NCBI RefSeq assembly: GCF_028201475.1
Contig: NZ_CP116383.1
Span: 2,914,001 to 2,978,000, forward strand
DNA from: Vibrio sp. SCSIO 43137
GTDB taxonomy: Bacteria; Pseudomonadota; Gammaproteobacteria; Enterobacterales; Vibrionaceae
Direction: 5' to 3'
Length of the DNA stretch: 64,000 nt
Every line of letters starts with the position of its first letter. Position 1 is the stretch's first letter. The position numbers and the translations under genes are program-made. The notes below the pieces were generated by a model. That model was not told the origin of the DNA. It searched no databases and worked only from the letters and a program-made list of their open reading frames with translations. Below are positions 7,952-18,269 of the stretch, one piece after another.

Positions 7952-9493
7952 TTAGTAACTACACAAAATATGCTCAGGCATCAGAACATTGTGAACCGCC
8001 TGCTTAAGAAGCTGATTGGCTTTCTCAATATCCGGTGCAAAATATCTGTCTTTATCGTAGAAAGGTACTTCTTCCCTCAGAATTGCCTTAGCTTTCTCAA
8101 TTCTTTCTGAAGATTTGTTTGGCGAACGGAAATCCAGCCCTTGTGCCGCTGAGAGGTATTCCACCGCCAGAATTCCACGGGTGTTTTCCGACATATCCCT
8201 CAGCCTGCGTGCCGCGAAAGTCGCCATAGAGACATGGTCTTCCTGATTGGCCGATGTCGGCAAACTATCAACAGACGCAGGGTGAGCCAGCGTTTTGTTC
8301 TCACTGGCCAATGCTGCCGAGGTTACCTGAGCAATCATATAACCAGAGTTCACACCGCCATTATCAACAAGGAATGGCGGTAACTTACTCAGTGCACTGT
8401 CAATCAGTAAGGCCATTCGTCTTTCAGACAAACTGCCGATTTCTGCAATGGCAAGAGCCAGATTATCCGCTGCCATGGCAACCGGTTCTGCGTGGAAGTT
8501 ACCACCAGAAATAATGTCACCATCTTCAGCAAATACCAGCGGGTTATCGGACACCGAGTTCGCTTCAACCCGTAAGATTTCGGCAGCGTTTCGGATCTGT
8601 TGCAGACAGGCACCCATCACCTGTGGCTGACAACGCAGTGAATAAGGATCTTGTACCTTTTCACAGTTAACATGGGATTCGCAAATCTCACTGCTATGAT
8701 CAAGTAGGTGACGGTAGACCGTCGCAGCATCAACCTGACTGCGGTGACCACGAACGCGGTGAATACGTGGGTCAAATGGTCTGCGGCTTCCCAGTGCCGC
8801 CTCTACTGACATAGCACCGCAAACCACTGCGGAAGCAAACAGATCCTCCGCTTCAAACAGACCTTCAAGGGCAAATGCCGTTGACGCCTGCGTTCCATTT
8901 AGCAGAGCAAGCCCTTCTTTCGGTGCCAGTGTAATTGGCTCAAGACCGGCAATTTTAAGTGCTTCCAGACCGGAAATAATCTTACCGTTGTGGCGTGCAT
9001 GCCCTTCGCCCAGCAGCACTGTACTCATATGAGCAAGAGGAGCCAGATCGCCGGAGGCACCCACGGATCCCTTTTGCGGAACACATGGGTAGACCTGTGA
9101 GTTAACCAGATCCATCAACGCCTGAATCACCTCCAGACGGATACCGGAAAAGCCGCGGGACAGGCTATTGATCTTTAGCACCATCATCAGGCGAACGGTT
9201 TCATCGGCCATATATTTGCCGATGCCGGCCGCATGAGAAAGAACAATACTTTTCTGCAGCGTTTCCAGATCGTCGGGGGCTATCTTGGTGTTTGCCAGCA
9301 AGCCAAAGCCGGTATTAATACCATATACGGTACGTTCTTCAGCGATCACCTGTTCAACCACCTGAGTACTGGCTTCTATATCGGCAATAGCATCAGGGTT
9401 AAGTGACAGATTGACCGGAGCGCGGCTGATACTGCGTAGCTCAGACAAAGACAATTGGCCGGGGTTAAGTTGTAGATTAATCATATTATTCAT
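7952..9493 (-). CDS. hutH: Histidine ammonia-lyase
   Basis: HutH deaminates histidine to urocanate, the first step of histidine breakdown. The 513-residue protein has the Ala146-Ser147-Gly148 triad, in [14 protein letters not shown], that cyclises to the MIO cofactor, and family-typical length. It is the last gene of hutIGUH on the minus strand, 14 bp after hutU. AGGA lies only one base before the first ATG, so the ATG at residue 4 may be the true start. Confidence 0.97.
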   Translation of the reverse strand: MNNMINLQLNPGQLSLSELRSISRAPVNLSLNPDAIADIEASTQVVEQVIAEERTVYGINTGFGLLANTKIAPDDLETLQKSIVLSHAAGIGKYMADETVRLMMVLKINSLSRGFSGIRLEVIQALMDLVNSQVYPCVPQKGSVGASGDLAPLAHMSTVLLGEGHARHNGKIISGLEALKIAGLEPITLAPKEGLALLNGTQASTAFALEGLFEAEDLFASAVVCGAMSVEAALGSRRPFDPRIHRVRGHRSQVDAATVYRHLLDHSSEICESHVNCEKVQDPYSLRCQPQVMGACLQQIRNAAEILRVEANSVSDNPLVFAEDGDIISGGNFHAEPVAMAADNLALAIAEIGSLSERRMALLIDSALSKLPPFLVDNGGVNSGYMIAQVTSAALASENKTLAHPASVDSLPTSANQEDHVSMATFAARRLRDMSENTRGILAVEYLSAAQGLDFRSPNKSSERIEKAKAILREEVPFYDKDRYFAPDIEKANQLLKQAVHNVLMPEHILCSY

Positions 9494-9507
9494 TTCCTGA
9501 TACTGAC

Positions 9508-11190
9508 TTAGGCTTTTAATTCATCATTAAGCATTGGCAAATCCAGCCCCTGCTCTTTGGCACACTGTTTAGCGATATCGTAACCGGCATCAGCATGACG
9601 CATTACGCCTGTTGCCGGATCGTTATGCAGCACGCGTCCGATACGTTCTGCCGCATCATCGCTGCCATCACAGCAAATAACCATGCCAGAGTGTTGAGAG
9701 AAGCCCATTCCCACACCACCACCGTGGTGCAGAGAAACCCAGGTTGCCCCGCCAGCCGTGTTAAGCATGGCATTCAGCAGCGGCCAGTCAGATACGGCAT
9801 CTGAACCATCCATCATACCTTCCGTTTCACGGTTCGGGCTGGCAACAGAACCTGAATCCAGATGGTCACGCCCGATTACCACCGGCGCTTTCAGTTCGCC
9901 ATTCTTCACCATCTCGTTAAACGCCAGACCTAAACGGGCACGATCTTTCAGACCCACCCAGCAGATTCGCGCCGGTACGCCCTGAAACTGAATACGCTCA
10001 CGCGCCATATCCAACCAGTTATGCAGGTGCGGATTATCAGGGATCAGCTCTTTTACTTTCTGATCGGTTTTATAAATATCCTCAGGATCACCGGACAAGG
10101 CTGCCCAGCGGAAAGGACCAATACCTTCACAGAACAGAGGACGGATATAAGCGGGAACAAAGCCCGGGAAATCAAAGGCATTTTCGACGCCTTCTTCCAG
10201 CGCCATCTGACGGATATTGTTGCCGTAATCCAGCGTTGCTGCGCCACTCTCCTGAAGTGCCAGCATCGCCTTAACCTGTATGGCCATCGACTGTTTAGCC
10301 GCTTTCACTACACCCGCTTCATCCGTTAAACGCAGCTCAGCCGCTTTTTCCATGCTCCAGCCTTTTGGCAGGTAGCCGTTTAGTGGATCATGTGCTGATG
10401 TCTGATCGGTAACAACGTCCGGAGTAACGCCACGTTCAACCAGTTCAGGGAAAATATCAGCCGCATTGCCAAGCAAACCAACCGAAACAGGAGTCTCTGA
10501 GTTCTCAATAATAGCTAGAGCTTCATCCAGTGATGTTGCTTTCTTATCGACATAACCTGTTCTCAGGCGGTAATCGATACGGGATTCATCACACTCTACC
10601 GCCAGCATTGAGAAACCCGCCATGGTCGCTGCCAGTGGCTGCGCACCACCCATGCCGCCCAGTCCGCCGGTAAGGATCCAGCGCCCTTTACTCTCTCCGT
10701 TAAAGTGCTTTTTAGCCACAGAAACAAAGGTTTCGTAAGTGCCCTGAACAATGCCCTGAGAGCCGATATAGATCCATGAACCGGCCGTCATCTGGCCATA
10801 CATCATCAGTCCCTGCTTATCCAGCTCGTTAAAGTGCTCCCAGTTTGCCCAGTGAGGAACAAGGTTTGAGTTAGCAATCAGTACTCTTGGTGCATTTTTG
10901 TGGGTCGGAAACACCCCGACAGGTTTACCGGACTGAACCAGCAGTGTCTCATCCTCTTCCAACCTTTCCAGCACCTCGACAATTTTGTCGTAACACTGCC
11001 AGTTTCTTGCTGCACGACCAATTCCACCGTATACCACCAGCGCATGAGGGTGCTCAGCCACATCAGGGTCAAGGTTGTTCATCAGCATACGTAGTGGCGC
11101 TTCAGTCAGCCATGATTTCGCGGTTAGCTCGCTGCCTTTGGCAGCCCGTACAGTACGATTCTCATCAAGACGAGGGTTTGTTTCCGTCAT
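9508..11190 (-). CDS. hutU: Urocanate hydratase
   Basis: HutU converts urocanate to imidazolonepropionate using tightly bound NAD+. The 560-residue length and the conserved [26 protein letters not shown] and [12 protein letters not shown] blocks are those of the family. The start is preceded by AAGGAACA. It lies between hutG and hutH. Confidence 0.97.
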   Translation of the reverse strand: MTETNPRLDENRTVRAAKGSELTAKSWLTEAPLRMLMNNLDPDVAEHPHALVVYGGIGRAARNWQCYDKIVEVLERLEEDETLLVQSGKPVGVFPTHKNAPRVLIANSNLVPHWANWEHFNELDKQGLMMYGQMTAGSWIYIGSQGIVQGTYETFVSVAKKHFNGESKGRWILTGGLGGMGGAQPLAATMAGFSMLAVECDESRIDYRLRTGYVDKKATSLDEALAIIENSETPVSVGLLGNAADIFPELVERGVTPDVVTDQTSAHDPLNGYLPKGWSMEKAAELRLTDEAGVVKAAKQSMAIQVKAMLALQESGAATLDYGNNIRQMALEEGVENAFDFPGFVPAYIRPLFCEGIGPFRWAALSGDPEDIYKTDQKVKELIPDNPHLHNWLDMARERIQFQGVPARICWVGLKDRARLGLAFNEMVKNGELKAPVVIGRDHLDSGSVASPNRETEGMMDGSDAVSDWPLLNAMLNTAGGATWVSLHHGGGVGMGFSQHSGMVICCDGSDDAAERIGRVLHNDPATGVMRHADAGYDIAKQCAKEQGLDLPMLNDELKA

Positions 11191-11253
11191 TTCTATGTTC
11201 CTTTATTGGTTATTTCCGGGCTCTGTTCTGACCGGCCCGTGTTTTTTGCCAGA

Positions 11254-12261
11254 CTATTCACCTGACAACTTGTTAATTGCCGTTGAATCAGACAGGCTAT
11301 TGGCAATATCCCAGCACAAACGGGCTGCCAGCCTTGCAGTCTGATTATCGATATCAAATTCGGGGTTATATTCGGCTATATCCGCCAGAACCAACTTCTG
11401 GTTTTGCTCAAGAATTTGTTGCAGCAGAGGCGCTATCGCCTCATAGCTGACTCCTCTGGCTGCCGGAGCACTCACTCCGGGAGCTGTCGCTGCCGGGAAC
11501 ACATCCAGATCAATGGTGAGATAAATCAGGTCGCACTGCTGCATAAAGCGGCTCAGACTGAGGCTATGTTGTTCTGTCTTTTGAAAGGTGAGATCGTTAT
11601 CTTCCACGTACCAGACATTAAGCTTATCTGCCCGGTTAAACAGACTGGCCGTATTAGAAGGCCGGCTTACTCCCAGACAAGCGTAATGAAACGGCCAGTT
11701 ATTGTTCCGGCAGTACTCAGCAACCTGATAGAAAGGCGTTCCGGAACTTGGAGCAATAGGGTGCTCATCGCTGTTAAAGCTACGCAAGTCAAAATGGGCA
11801 TCAAAATTAATAATGCCGATAACTGGTGGTTGCTCTTTATCTATCGCGCCAGCTAGCCCCTGAAAAGAGGCCCACGCCACTTCATGGCCGCCTCCCAGAG
11901 TGATTACAGGAGCCTGTTTTAGCGCCTTAGTTATTATTCCGGCGCAAGCCTGCTGGCTCTGCTCCAGTTCTTCGTTATCACAAAGACTATTGCCAAGGTC
12001 AACTATCTGGCTATTAGTGTGCCAGGCCATATTAGCCAGTGCGGTACGAATAAGATCCGGTGCCTGACGTGCGCCTGTTCTGCCTTTGTTTCTTTTAACT
12101 CCGGCATCGCATTCAAATCCCAGCAGGCAGACATCAGCAGAAGTCTGTTTAAGTTCGTCAATATGACAGTGACGGACAATATGGTGAACCCGCTTACCTA
12201 ACTCACCATCCTCTTTATCGTCACGTCCGCTCCATACAAACGGAGCCTTACGATCACGCAT
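11254..12261 (-). CDS. hutG: Formimidoylglutamase
   Basis: HutG is an arginase-fold ureohydrolase that splits formimidoylglutamate into glutamate and formamide. The binuclear manganese ligands are visible in [17 protein letters not shown] and TIDLDVFP. The start chosen is the ATG at 12259-12261, with GAGG 6 bases upstream and an 8-bp overlap with the end of hutI. The frame extends 4 codons further to a GTG at 12273, which lacks support. About 335 residues, slightly long for the family. Confidence 0.94.
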   Translation of the reverse strand: MRDRKAPFVWSGRDDKEDGELGKRVHHIVRHCHIDELKQTSADVCLLGFECDAGVKRNKGRTGARQAPDLIRTALANMAWHTNSQIVDLGNSLCDNEELEQSQQACAGIITKALKQAPVITLGGGHEVAWASFQGLAGAIDKEQPPVIGIINFDAHFDLRSFNSDEHPIAPSSGTPFYQVAEYCRNNNWPFHYACLGVSRPSNTASLFNRADKLNVWYVEDNDLTFQKTEQHSLSLSRFMQQCDLIYLTIDLDVFPAATAPGVSAPAARGVSYEAIAPLLQQILEQNQKLVLADIAEYNPEFDIDNQTARLAARLCWDIANSLSDSTAINKLSGE

Positions 12262-13489
12262 CACACACCTCACCGTTAATCACCCTGCATGCCAGCTTAG
12301 ACATACCGACCTGATAACTGAGATCCGCAGGATGTTCGATATTCCAGATCGCCAGATCAGCTTCGAAGCCTTGTTTAATCTGTCCTCTGGTTTCCTGAAC
12401 TCCCAACGCCTGAGCGGCATGAGCAGTCACTCCGCGCAAGGCCTCTTCCGGAGTCAGCCTGAACAGAGTACAGGCCATATTCATCATCAGGCCTAAATCC
12501 GTAAAAGGTGAAGTTCCGGGGTTATGATCCGTCGCCAGTGCCATAGGCACGCTGTACTGTCTTAGCAGTTCAATAGGCGGTTTTTGCACTTCATTAAGAA
12601 AGTAAAAGGCGCCCGGTAACAGGGTTGCAACGGTACCGGATTCAGCCAGAGCCTGAACTCCTGCTTCATCGAGATATTCAATATGATCAACGGAGAGTGC
12701 TCCATACTGAGCCGCCAGTGCACTGCCACCCAGATCACTGAGCTGTTCAGTATGACCTTTGATGGCAAGACCGTGGTTTTCTGCCGCAATAAACACCTGC
12801 TCTGTCTGTTGCAAATTAAAGCCGATGCCTTCGCAGAACACATCCACGCTATCAACCAAGCCTTCACCAGCTGCAAGTGGAATCATCTTGTCACAGACAT
12901 ACTCAATGTATTCATCGGCCCTTCCCTGATACTCAGGCGGCAAAGCATGGGCGCCAAGCAGTGTGGTGCTTATCTTGATATCGTTGTTGGCTTCCAGCCG
13001 CTTAGCAGCCCTAAGCATCTTCAGCTCTTCCGGCACACTCAGGCCATAACCGGATTTAATCTCAACAGTCGTCACTCCTCCGGCCATCAAAGCGTCAAGC
13101 CTTGGCTGAGTCAGATCCACCAGCTGTTCTATCGTTGCATTCCGGGTTGCATTAACCGTAGATAAAATGCCACCACCGCGACGGGCAATTTCCTGATAAG
13201 AGTGCCCCTTCAGACGCTGTTCAAACTCTTCAGCACGGTTACCGGCGTAGATAAGGTGGGTATGACAATCAATAAGACCGGGAGTAATCAGCTTGTCGCT
13301 GCAATCCAGATGTACATAGGGCTGATCCGCGAAAAAGGTATACAGTGCCGGTTTATCTTCAGATGACTCTGGATCTATGGTTTCGATTCGTCCTTCTGAA
13401 ATCAGAACCTGCATCGGCTCTGTCACCTGATACCCTTTTGCACCTGGCTGCATGGTCACCAGACGGGCATTTTCCAGTACAAGATTCAT
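12254..13489 (-). CDS. hutI: Imidazolonepropionase
   Basis: HutI opens the imidazolone ring to give formimidoylglutamate. This 411-residue metal-dependent amidohydrolase shows [12 protein letters not shown], the KSGYGL block, [11 protein letters not shown] and [10 protein letters not shown]. It is the first gene of the hutIGUH transcript; its start lies 22 bp from the HutC operator at 13512-13525. Confidence 0.97.
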   Translation of the reverse strand: MNLVLENARLVTMQPGAKGYQVTEPMQVLISEGRIETIDPESSEDKPALYTFFADQPYVHLDCSDKLITPGLIDCHTHLIYAGNRAEEFEQRLKGHSYQEIARRGGGILSTVNATRNATIEQLVDLTQPRLDALMAGGVTTVEIKSGYGLSVPEELKMLRAAKRLEANNDIKISTTLLGAHALPPEYQGRADEYIEYVCDKMIPLAAGEGLVDSVDVFCEGIGFNLQQTEQVFIAAENHGLAIKGHTEQLSDLGGSALAAQYGALSVDHIEYLDEAGVQALAESGTVATLLPGAFYFLNEVQKPPIELLRQYSVPMALATDHNPGTSPFTDLGLMMNMACTLFRLTPEEALRGVTAHAAQALGVQETRGQIKQGFEADLAIWNIEHPADLSYQVGMSKLACRVINGEVCDA

Positions 13490-13511
13490 ACACTCTTCCG
13501 TGAACGACTTT

Positions 13512-13525
13512 ATTGTATATACAAT
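13512..13525. promoter_or_regulatory. HutC operator at hutI promoter
   Basis: ATTGTATATACAAT is a perfect 14-bp palindrome and matches the HutC motif (TTGTATATACAA). It lies 22 bp upstream of the hutI ATG, on the minus-strand promoter. Urocanate bound to HutC would relieve repression. Confidence 0.88.
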
Positions 13526-13617
13526 TAAAGCAAGTATAGTTCACAGGCAAGAATAGTGTTATGAAAATGTGATCAAAAGTAGAGAATCAGACAAAGCTGA
13601 CACAGTAGAAACCGCAA

Positions 13618-13778
13618 TCAGCTAAATATTGTGCTAAAGATTTTGGCATCAGGCAGATATCGAAAAACAAACCCTCCGCGCCAAGGATGGCGCGGCGGAG
13701 CCCCATGGACGGGTTGACGCGTGTTTGTGTTCGATATTTGCCAAAGTGACGCATATTAAAGAACAGTTATTTAGCTGA
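13618..13778. repeat. Palindromic repeat family B, copy 2 (complete, core form)
   Basis: This is the fullest copy. Outer inverted ends TCAGCTAAATA (13618-13628) and TATTTAGCTGA (13768-13778) enclose a second inverted pair (TTGGCATCAGGCAGATATCG and CGATATTTGCCAA) and a GC-rich central hairpin. The right outer end contains the stop codon and last residues of hutC. Confidence 0.8.
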
Positions 13779-14484
13779 TAAGCACCTTAGAACTCAGCTG
13801 ATATTTACTGCCGGGGTGATAGAGTAAAGCCGTGCTGACAAGCTTTTCACTGCTCCATGTACGGCGATTCAGCAACAGACAGGGTTCGCTGTCACTCATT
13901 TGCAATGCAGTTCTGATATCGGCTTCAGGCACAATCGCCTCTACCGTATGCTCAATAGCACTTAGCGGACAGTTCTCTGACAAATATTGGTTAGGAGTAA
14001 TGGAGCTGAAGTCTTGATTTATATAGTCTGGTACGTAGTTAGGGTTAACCCAACGCACTTCCAGTTGCATAGGCACAGAGTCAGCAAAATGGATAATTTC
14101 ACTGTAATAGACCTGCGTATTGACCATCACACCCAAACGCATAGCAATAGACTCATCTGCGGTTACCTGTTGCTGTTTAATCACCTTGTTCTGGTAACTC
14201 TTGCCTCTGGCTTCGACCTCATCAGCGATATTGCGGATATCCAGCAGAGGAGATTCTGCTTTCTTTTCAGGCTGACAAACAAAGGTGCCGCTACGGGGTT
14301 TACGAACCAGTTTCCCTTCTGAAACCAGATCACGGATTGCTTTGTTTACCGTCATCCGGCTGACATTAAACTGGCTGGTCAGCTCCAGTTCGGTATTGAT
14401 TCTGTGGCCAACCGGCCAGAGACCGGACTCAATATTCTGGTTAATGTACTGTTTAATCTGTACATAAAGAGGGCTGTTTGACAT
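13771..14484 (-). CDS. hutC: Histidine utilisation repressor HutC (GntR family)
   Basis: The 237-residue protein has an N-terminal GntR winged helix (residues 1-70, SPLYVQIKQYINQNIESG and NVSRMTVNKAIRDLVSEG) and a C-terminal UTRA effector domain that binds urocanate in this family. It lies upstream of hutIGUH on the same strand but is separated by a repeat and a second promoter. A degenerate operator at 14498-14509 suggests autoregulation. Its stop codon lies inside a repeat copy. Confidence 0.93.
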   Translation of the reverse strand: MSNSPLYVQIKQYINQNIESGLWPVGHRINTELELTSQFNVSRMTVNKAIRDLVSEGKLVRKPRSGTFVCQPEKKAESPLLDIRNIADEVEARGKSYQNKVIKQQQVTADESIAMRLGVMVNTQVYYSEIIHFADSVPMQLEVRWVNPNYVPDYINQDFSSITPNQYLSENCPLSAIEHTVEAIVPEADIRTALQMSDSEPCLLLNRRTWSSEKLVSTALLYHPGSKYQLSSKVLIS

Positions 14485-14497
14485 AGTTTTGCCGGAT

Positions 14498-14509
14498 TTG
14501 ACTATACAA
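14498..14509. promoter_or_regulatory. Second HutC operator, upstream of hutC
   Basis: TTGACTATACAA matches 10 of 12 bases of TTGTATATACAA at the hutI operator and lies 13 bp upstream of the hutC ATG. Confidence 0.6.
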
Positions 14510-14631
14510 TTAATCTAATCCTAACCCCTTATCCCCCGCAGGTGCAAGTTCGGCCTGACTTTCTGAGGGCTTAGCAATCGGTACAGCCGATACTAAACCA
14601 CCGTTAAGCCATCGTTAAACTTATCGTTAAG

Positions 14632-15534
14632 TTATGCCAGATAATGATCCAGCAGCAGAGCCACAAACAACATCATCAGATGGTAAATTGAGAACTTAAA
14701 AGTCTCTATTGCTGACTTATCTTCACTGCGATACTTTAGCTTCCACGCGTGATAGATAAATCCGCCACTCAACACACAAGAGAGGCTCAGATAGATTACC
14801 CCACTCATCCCCACCAGCACAGGGAGCAGGCAAACCAGTGACAATAAGATGGTGTAGAGCAGAATACTGGTCTTGGTAAACTCCACTCCGTGGGTAACAG
14901 GCAACATAGGAATATCCGCTTTGGCATAATCCTCTCTGCGATGAATCGCCAGCGCCCAGAAGTGTGGAGGTGTCCAGATAAAGATAATCATCACCAGCAG
15001 CCATGCATTGCCGTGCAGTTCACCTGTAACCGCTGTCCAGCCCAGCAATGGCGGCATGGCTCCAGCCAGCCCGGCAATAACTATGTTTTGCGGTGTGGCT
15101 CTCTTCAGATAAAGGGTATAGACGACGGCATAACCCAATAAACTGACAAGGGTTAACCACGCAGTGAGCGCATTAACGCCCCAGTAAAGAACAACAAAGC
15201 CGCAGGCACCAAGCAGGGTGGAGAACAGAAACACTTCGCCGGAGCCTAAGTCACCCGACGGCAGGGGACGCTTATGGGTTCTGACCATAATGGCGTCGAT
15301 CCTGCGATCAATAAGGTGATTATAAGCCGCTGCGGAACCAGCCATTGCGCCTATTCCTATCAGCCCTAACAAACTCTGTTGAACAGGCAGACTTCCCGGC
15401 ACCGCCAGACACATTCCCACCACAGCAGTCAGAAGCATAAGAGCGACTACCTTAGGTTTGGTCAGTGTCAGATAAAGGCTCCATCTGGACTGTTCCAGTT
15501 CTCGGCTTTGCAGCGCGGACAGGCTTTTACTCAT
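14632..15534 (-). CDS. ctaB: Haem O synthase (protohaem IX farnesyltransferase)
   Basis: The 300-residue UbiA-type prenyltransferase adds a farnesyl group to haem B. It has multiple membrane segments and the aspartate-rich block in [25 protein letters not shown] precedes the ATG. It overlaps ctaA by 8 bp and belongs to the oxidase cluster, where haem O is the substrate for ctaA. Confidence 0.95.
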   Translation of the reverse strand: MSKSLSALQSRELEQSRWSLYLTLTKPKVVALMLLTAVVGMCLAVPGSLPVQQSLLGLIGIGAMAGSAAAYNHLIDRRIDAIMVRTHKRPLPSGDLGSGEVFLFSTLLGACGFVVLYWGVNALTAWLTLVSLLGYAVVYTLYLKRATPQNIVIAGLAGAMPPLLGWTAVTGELHGNAWLLVMIIFIWTPPHFWALAIHRREDYAKADIPMLPVTHGVEFTKTSILLYTILLSLVCLLPVLVGMSGVIYLSLSCVLSGGFIYHAWKLKYRSEDKSAIETFKFSIYHLMMLFVALLLDHYLA

Positions 15535-16588
15535 GGGAACCTCCTTTCAGTTCATGTTCAGGCTTCATTTCCTTTTCAGCCCTCAAAGGTATCTGCCGTT
15601 TTACCGGCAACAAATAGAGCTGGTAACTGATCCTGACCAGCAAGGCCAGTAACAGTGCTGCGCCAAGGTTGTGTAGTACAGCGACAGGTAACGGCAGATG
15701 GAAAACCACATTACTCAAACCAAGGCAAAACTGCACAAGCAATAAAACAGCTAACTGCCGTGACTGAGAAACTAAGCCCTCCCGGTACAACTGCCAGCTA
15801 AACAGCAGTAAAACGCAGGCAGAAACAATGGCACCAAACCTGTGGCTGACATGTATGGTCATACGACCGGCGTAATCCAACACACCATACTCATAGTTAT
15901 CAAACCCCGGCTGATAGAGGGTAAAGGCGGTTCTAAAATCCAGATACTCTGTCCAGTTGCCCTGACAGATTGGCAGGCTGGTACACATAAGGGCGGCGTA
16001 GTTGGTTGAGGTCCAGCCGCCAAGAAAGATCTGCGCTACAAGTACCAAGAATGCCAAAACCGTCAACTTTCTGATCATGGAAGAGACTGGTTCTGCCATT
16101 TGCTGTAACGAAGCAGACTCTAGTCTGCTGTACATCAGTACTAAAAGTGAAAGCAGGGCAAAACCACCAAACAGGTGCGCTAAAACCACCAGCGGCATCA
16201 ACTTCATGGTCACCGTCCACATACCCAGCAACGCCTGCCCGATAACCAGAATAGAAAGCGCCAGCGGCAAGCCTTTCGGCTGAGAGCCGGATCTGACGGC
16301 GAAGAATGTAATGGCAAACACCAGCAGGCCAAGGGTTCCGGCAAAGTAACGGTGGATCATCTCTATCCACGCTTTATCCTGCTCTATTACCTGTCCCGGA
16401 AAAAGCTCTCCCGCTTTTAACTTCTCTTCCTGACTATCAGGTACCGTTAGCTGTCCATAACAACCCGGCCAGTCAGGGCAACCAAGGCCTGCATCGGACA
16501 AACGGGTGTAAACACCCAATACAATGACACATAAGGTCAGCACTATGGCGGTTTTGGTTAGTCTGACAAGTATGGCGTCCGTTACCAT
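15527..16588 (-). CDS. ctaA: Haem A synthase
   Basis: The 353-residue Cox15-type membrane protein oxidises haem O to haem [15 protein letters not shown], with a cysteine pair, and HRYFAGTLG, with a haem-ligand histidine, are typical; [12 protein letters not shown] is the corresponding site in the second half. AAGGGGAA lies upstream of the start. It is in one operon with ctaB. Confidence 0.95.
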   Translation of the reverse strand: MVTDAILVRLTKTAIVLTLCVIVLGVYTRLSDAGLGCPDWPGCYGQLTVPDSQEEKLKAGELFPGQVIEQDKAWIEMIHRYFAGTLGLLVFAITFFAVRSGSQPKGLPLALSILVIGQALLGMWTVTMKLMPLVVLAHLFGGFALLSLLVLMYSRLESASLQQMAEPVSSMIRKLTVLAFLVLVAQIFLGGWTSTNYAALMCTSLPICQGNWTEYLDFRTAFTLYQPGFDNYEYGVLDYAGRMTIHVSHRFGAIVSACVLLLFSWQLYREGLVSQSRQLAVLLLVQFCLGLSNVVFHLPLPVAVLHNLGAALLLALLVRISYQLYLLPVKRQIPLRAEKEMKPEHELKGGSHE

Positions 16589-16598
16589 ATTCTTCCCC

Positions 16599-17162
16599 TT
16601 AACCTACCCTTGAGAGCTTAAGCAGTTTGCGAAAATCAAACAGAATATCCTTACTCTGTTTTATCAACTCTTGTTGAGAAACGGCCGGAAAGCGCATCAC
16701 CATTTGTCCCAGAGGATCTACCAGCACAATATCCGCCAGCTTAAAATAGTTGGCAAAGTCCGGATTAACCTCAATAGCGATAAAGCCTTTGGTTATATTC
16801 TGTGGAAGGCTGCCCTCTGCGACATACAATACAGGCGTAACCCTTGGTTGATACTTACCTAAAGCCAGATAGCTCTGCATCAGCAGATGCAGTTGTTCAC
16901 GACAGAGGGAGTCACACTGCTGCGGAACCAGATAGCCCAAATGCCAGCTCTTCTCCCCTTGCGGCTCAATACCTAACATACTGTAGGTCAGCTTAGGCTC
17001 AATAAGCTCTCCTCTGTTAGTGACTCCCGGCTGATACCAGTTCTGAGTCAGAATCAGCTTGGCTGCAATAGCCGGAATAGCAAAAAGCAGCACCAGAGAA
17101 ATAAGCAATAATCTGCCACGGCTTTGATCGGATAGCTGACGTGAAGATATATCATGACTCAT
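16599..17162 (-). CDS. SCO-like thioredoxin-fold membrane protein, oxidase assembly
   Basis: The chosen start is the ATG at 17160-17162 (GGAG 5 bases upstream, ATGA overlap with the SURF1 stop), giving 187 residues; the frame is open further upstream but overlaps SURF1. One N-terminal membrane segment (about residues 20-38) is followed by a thioredoxin-like domain with a CDSLC (CxxxC) pair. SCO proteins deliver copper to CuA through such a pair, though this protein lacks the usual SCO proline and distal histidine motif. Its position between SURF1 and ctaA supports an assembly role. Confidence 0.75.
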   Translation of the reverse strand: MSHDISSRQLSDQSRGRLLLISLVLLFAIPAIAAKLILTQNWYQPGVTNRGELIEPKLTYSMLGIEPQGEKSWHLGYLVPQQCDSLCREQLHLLMQSYLALGKYQPRVTPVLYVAEGSLPQNITKGFIAIEVNPDFANYFKLADIVLVDPLGQMVMRFPAVSQQELIKQSKDILFDFRKLLKLSRVG

Positions 17163-17923
17163 AGCATCTCCTTTTTTATTTTCTGATAACCACTTATAGC
17201 AACCTTGAGCATGATCATTGCCCAGACCATTGCCATTACAAACCACTGCAGGGCGTAACCGAAATGCTTGGAAGAAGGCATTGGCAACGGCTTCCACGGC
17301 TGAGGAAGAGGCCAGTTTTCTAGCTTGTCCGGCTGGATAGCGAAGGGGGCAAACGGAACATCAAGCAGGGTGTTAAGTTGAGAGAAATTAAGATTTTGTA
17401 TCCGCACACTCCCTTGTGTTTCGGATGATGGTTCTTTCACCACTTCCGCCATCAAATCAGAACTTAACGGATTAGCTGAGCGGGAATAGACTCGCCCTTC
17501 AATTAAACCGGCTGGCAGACGGACAGCTACATCGGGCAACTCTTCCCTTGAAGTTCCGGCTGCAACAAAACCCAGTTCGGCTAATAAATAACGGGTTGGC
17601 CCGCTAAGGTTTCCGCCGGATATCTGCATCGGCTGATAAACCAGATAACCCACAGCTCCTGAAAGGGTCTGGTTATCCAGATAAAGCAGCGGCAACTCTG
17701 TATCAGCCAGACGAGCCTTCACTTTTAGTCCGGTAATGTCAGCCCTGTTTTCCGGGATGCGCTCAATAGAGAGATAAGGAAGGTTTTCCCGCCCCTGTAA
17801 CTGTTTTTCCATCAACAGTTTCTCTTCACCTCTGCCAAGCTGCCAGAAGCCAAGGTTGACCAACAGGGTAAATACAACCACAGTTATCAGAGCAATAACG
17901 CGATAAGAAGTGATACCCCACAT
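17159..17923 (-). CDS. SURF1 family cytochrome oxidase assembly protein
   Basis: The protein has a SURF1 layout: an N-terminal membrane segment, LGFWQLGRGEEKL, a periplasmic domain, and a C-terminal membrane segment with FGYALQWFVMAM. SURF1/Shy1 helps insert haem a into subunit I. The start at 17923 (MWGITSYRV, 254 residues) matches family length; the frame is open to 18022 but that would overlap the divergent small gene. No good ribosome site is visible for 17923, so the start is uncertain. Confidence 0.88.
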   Translation of the reverse strand: MWGITSYRVIALITVVVFTLLVNLGFWQLGRGEEKLLMEKQLQGRENLPYLSIERIPENRADITGLKVKARLADTELPLLYLDNQTLSGAVGYLVYQPMQISGGNLSGPTRYLLAELGFVAAGTSREELPDVAVRLPAGLIEGRVYSRSANPLSSDLMAEVVKEPSSETQGSVRIQNLNFSQLNTLLDVPFAPFAIQPDKLENWPLPQPWKPLPMPSSKHFGYALQWFVMAMVWAMIMLKVAISGYQKIKKEML

Positions 17924-17942
17924 CGCAATCAGAGGAGAGGAT

Positions 17943-18170
17943 ATGGTATTCGCCTTTAAACTTGCACTGATACTGCTTATTGTCTTTATCATTTTCAACC
18001 TGATTAAGGCCTTAATTTTCATGGTAAAAGAGCCACCCTCTGATGCAAAAGACCGCCCCTCAATGAGTCACTTTCTCGGCCGCCGGGTGATGTTCTCTGC
18101 ACTTGTCATAATCCTGCTAATTATTGCTCTGCTCACCGGCTGGATAGAACCTAACCCCACGCCTTACTAA
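17943..18170 (+). CDS. DUF2909 family twin-transmembrane protein
   Basis: The 75-residue protein has two membrane segments (about residues 1-24 and 43-64) joined by a short charged loop. The ATG has a strong AGGAGAGG just upstream. Such small proteins occur within oxidase clusters of many gammaproteobacteria; the role is unknown but oxidase assembly is implied. It is the only plus-strand gene of the cluster, and its start lies 19 bp from that of SURF1. Its stop codon lies in a repeat copy. Confidence 0.82.
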   Translation: MVFAFKLALILLIVFIIFNLIKALIFMVKEPPSDAKDRPSMSHFLGRRVMFSALVIILLIIALLTGWIEPNPTPY

Positions 18171-18235
18171 ATAACTGTTTCTGAATATGCGTCACTTTGG
18201 CAAAATCTGAAGCACAATTAACAACCATTATTTAG
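18167..18235. repeat. Palindromic repeat family B, copy 3 (core-less form)
   Basis: CTAAATAA (18167-18174) and TTATTTAG (18228-18235) bound 69 bp that match the outer parts of copy 2: AATATGCGTCACTTTGGCA joined directly to AAATCTGAAGCACAATTAA. The GC-rich core present in copies 1 and 2 is absent. The left end contains the stop codon of the DUF2909 gene. Confidence 0.78.
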
Positions 18236-18269
18236 TCCGGCTTAAAACACATTTGTTAAAGCACATTCG

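Noticed and set aside
12683..13165. 160-codon frame antisense to hutI
   Set aside because: It lies entirely within hutI, shows no domain, and is explained by the codon bias of the real gene.
7770..13778. CRISPR-like repeats
   Set aside because: The repeated sequences are dispersed single palindromes without regular spacers or cas genes.
17163..17297. Upstream extension of the SCO-like gene
   Set aside because: It would lie entirely within SURF1; the ATG at 17162 has a GGAG site and a stop/start overlap.
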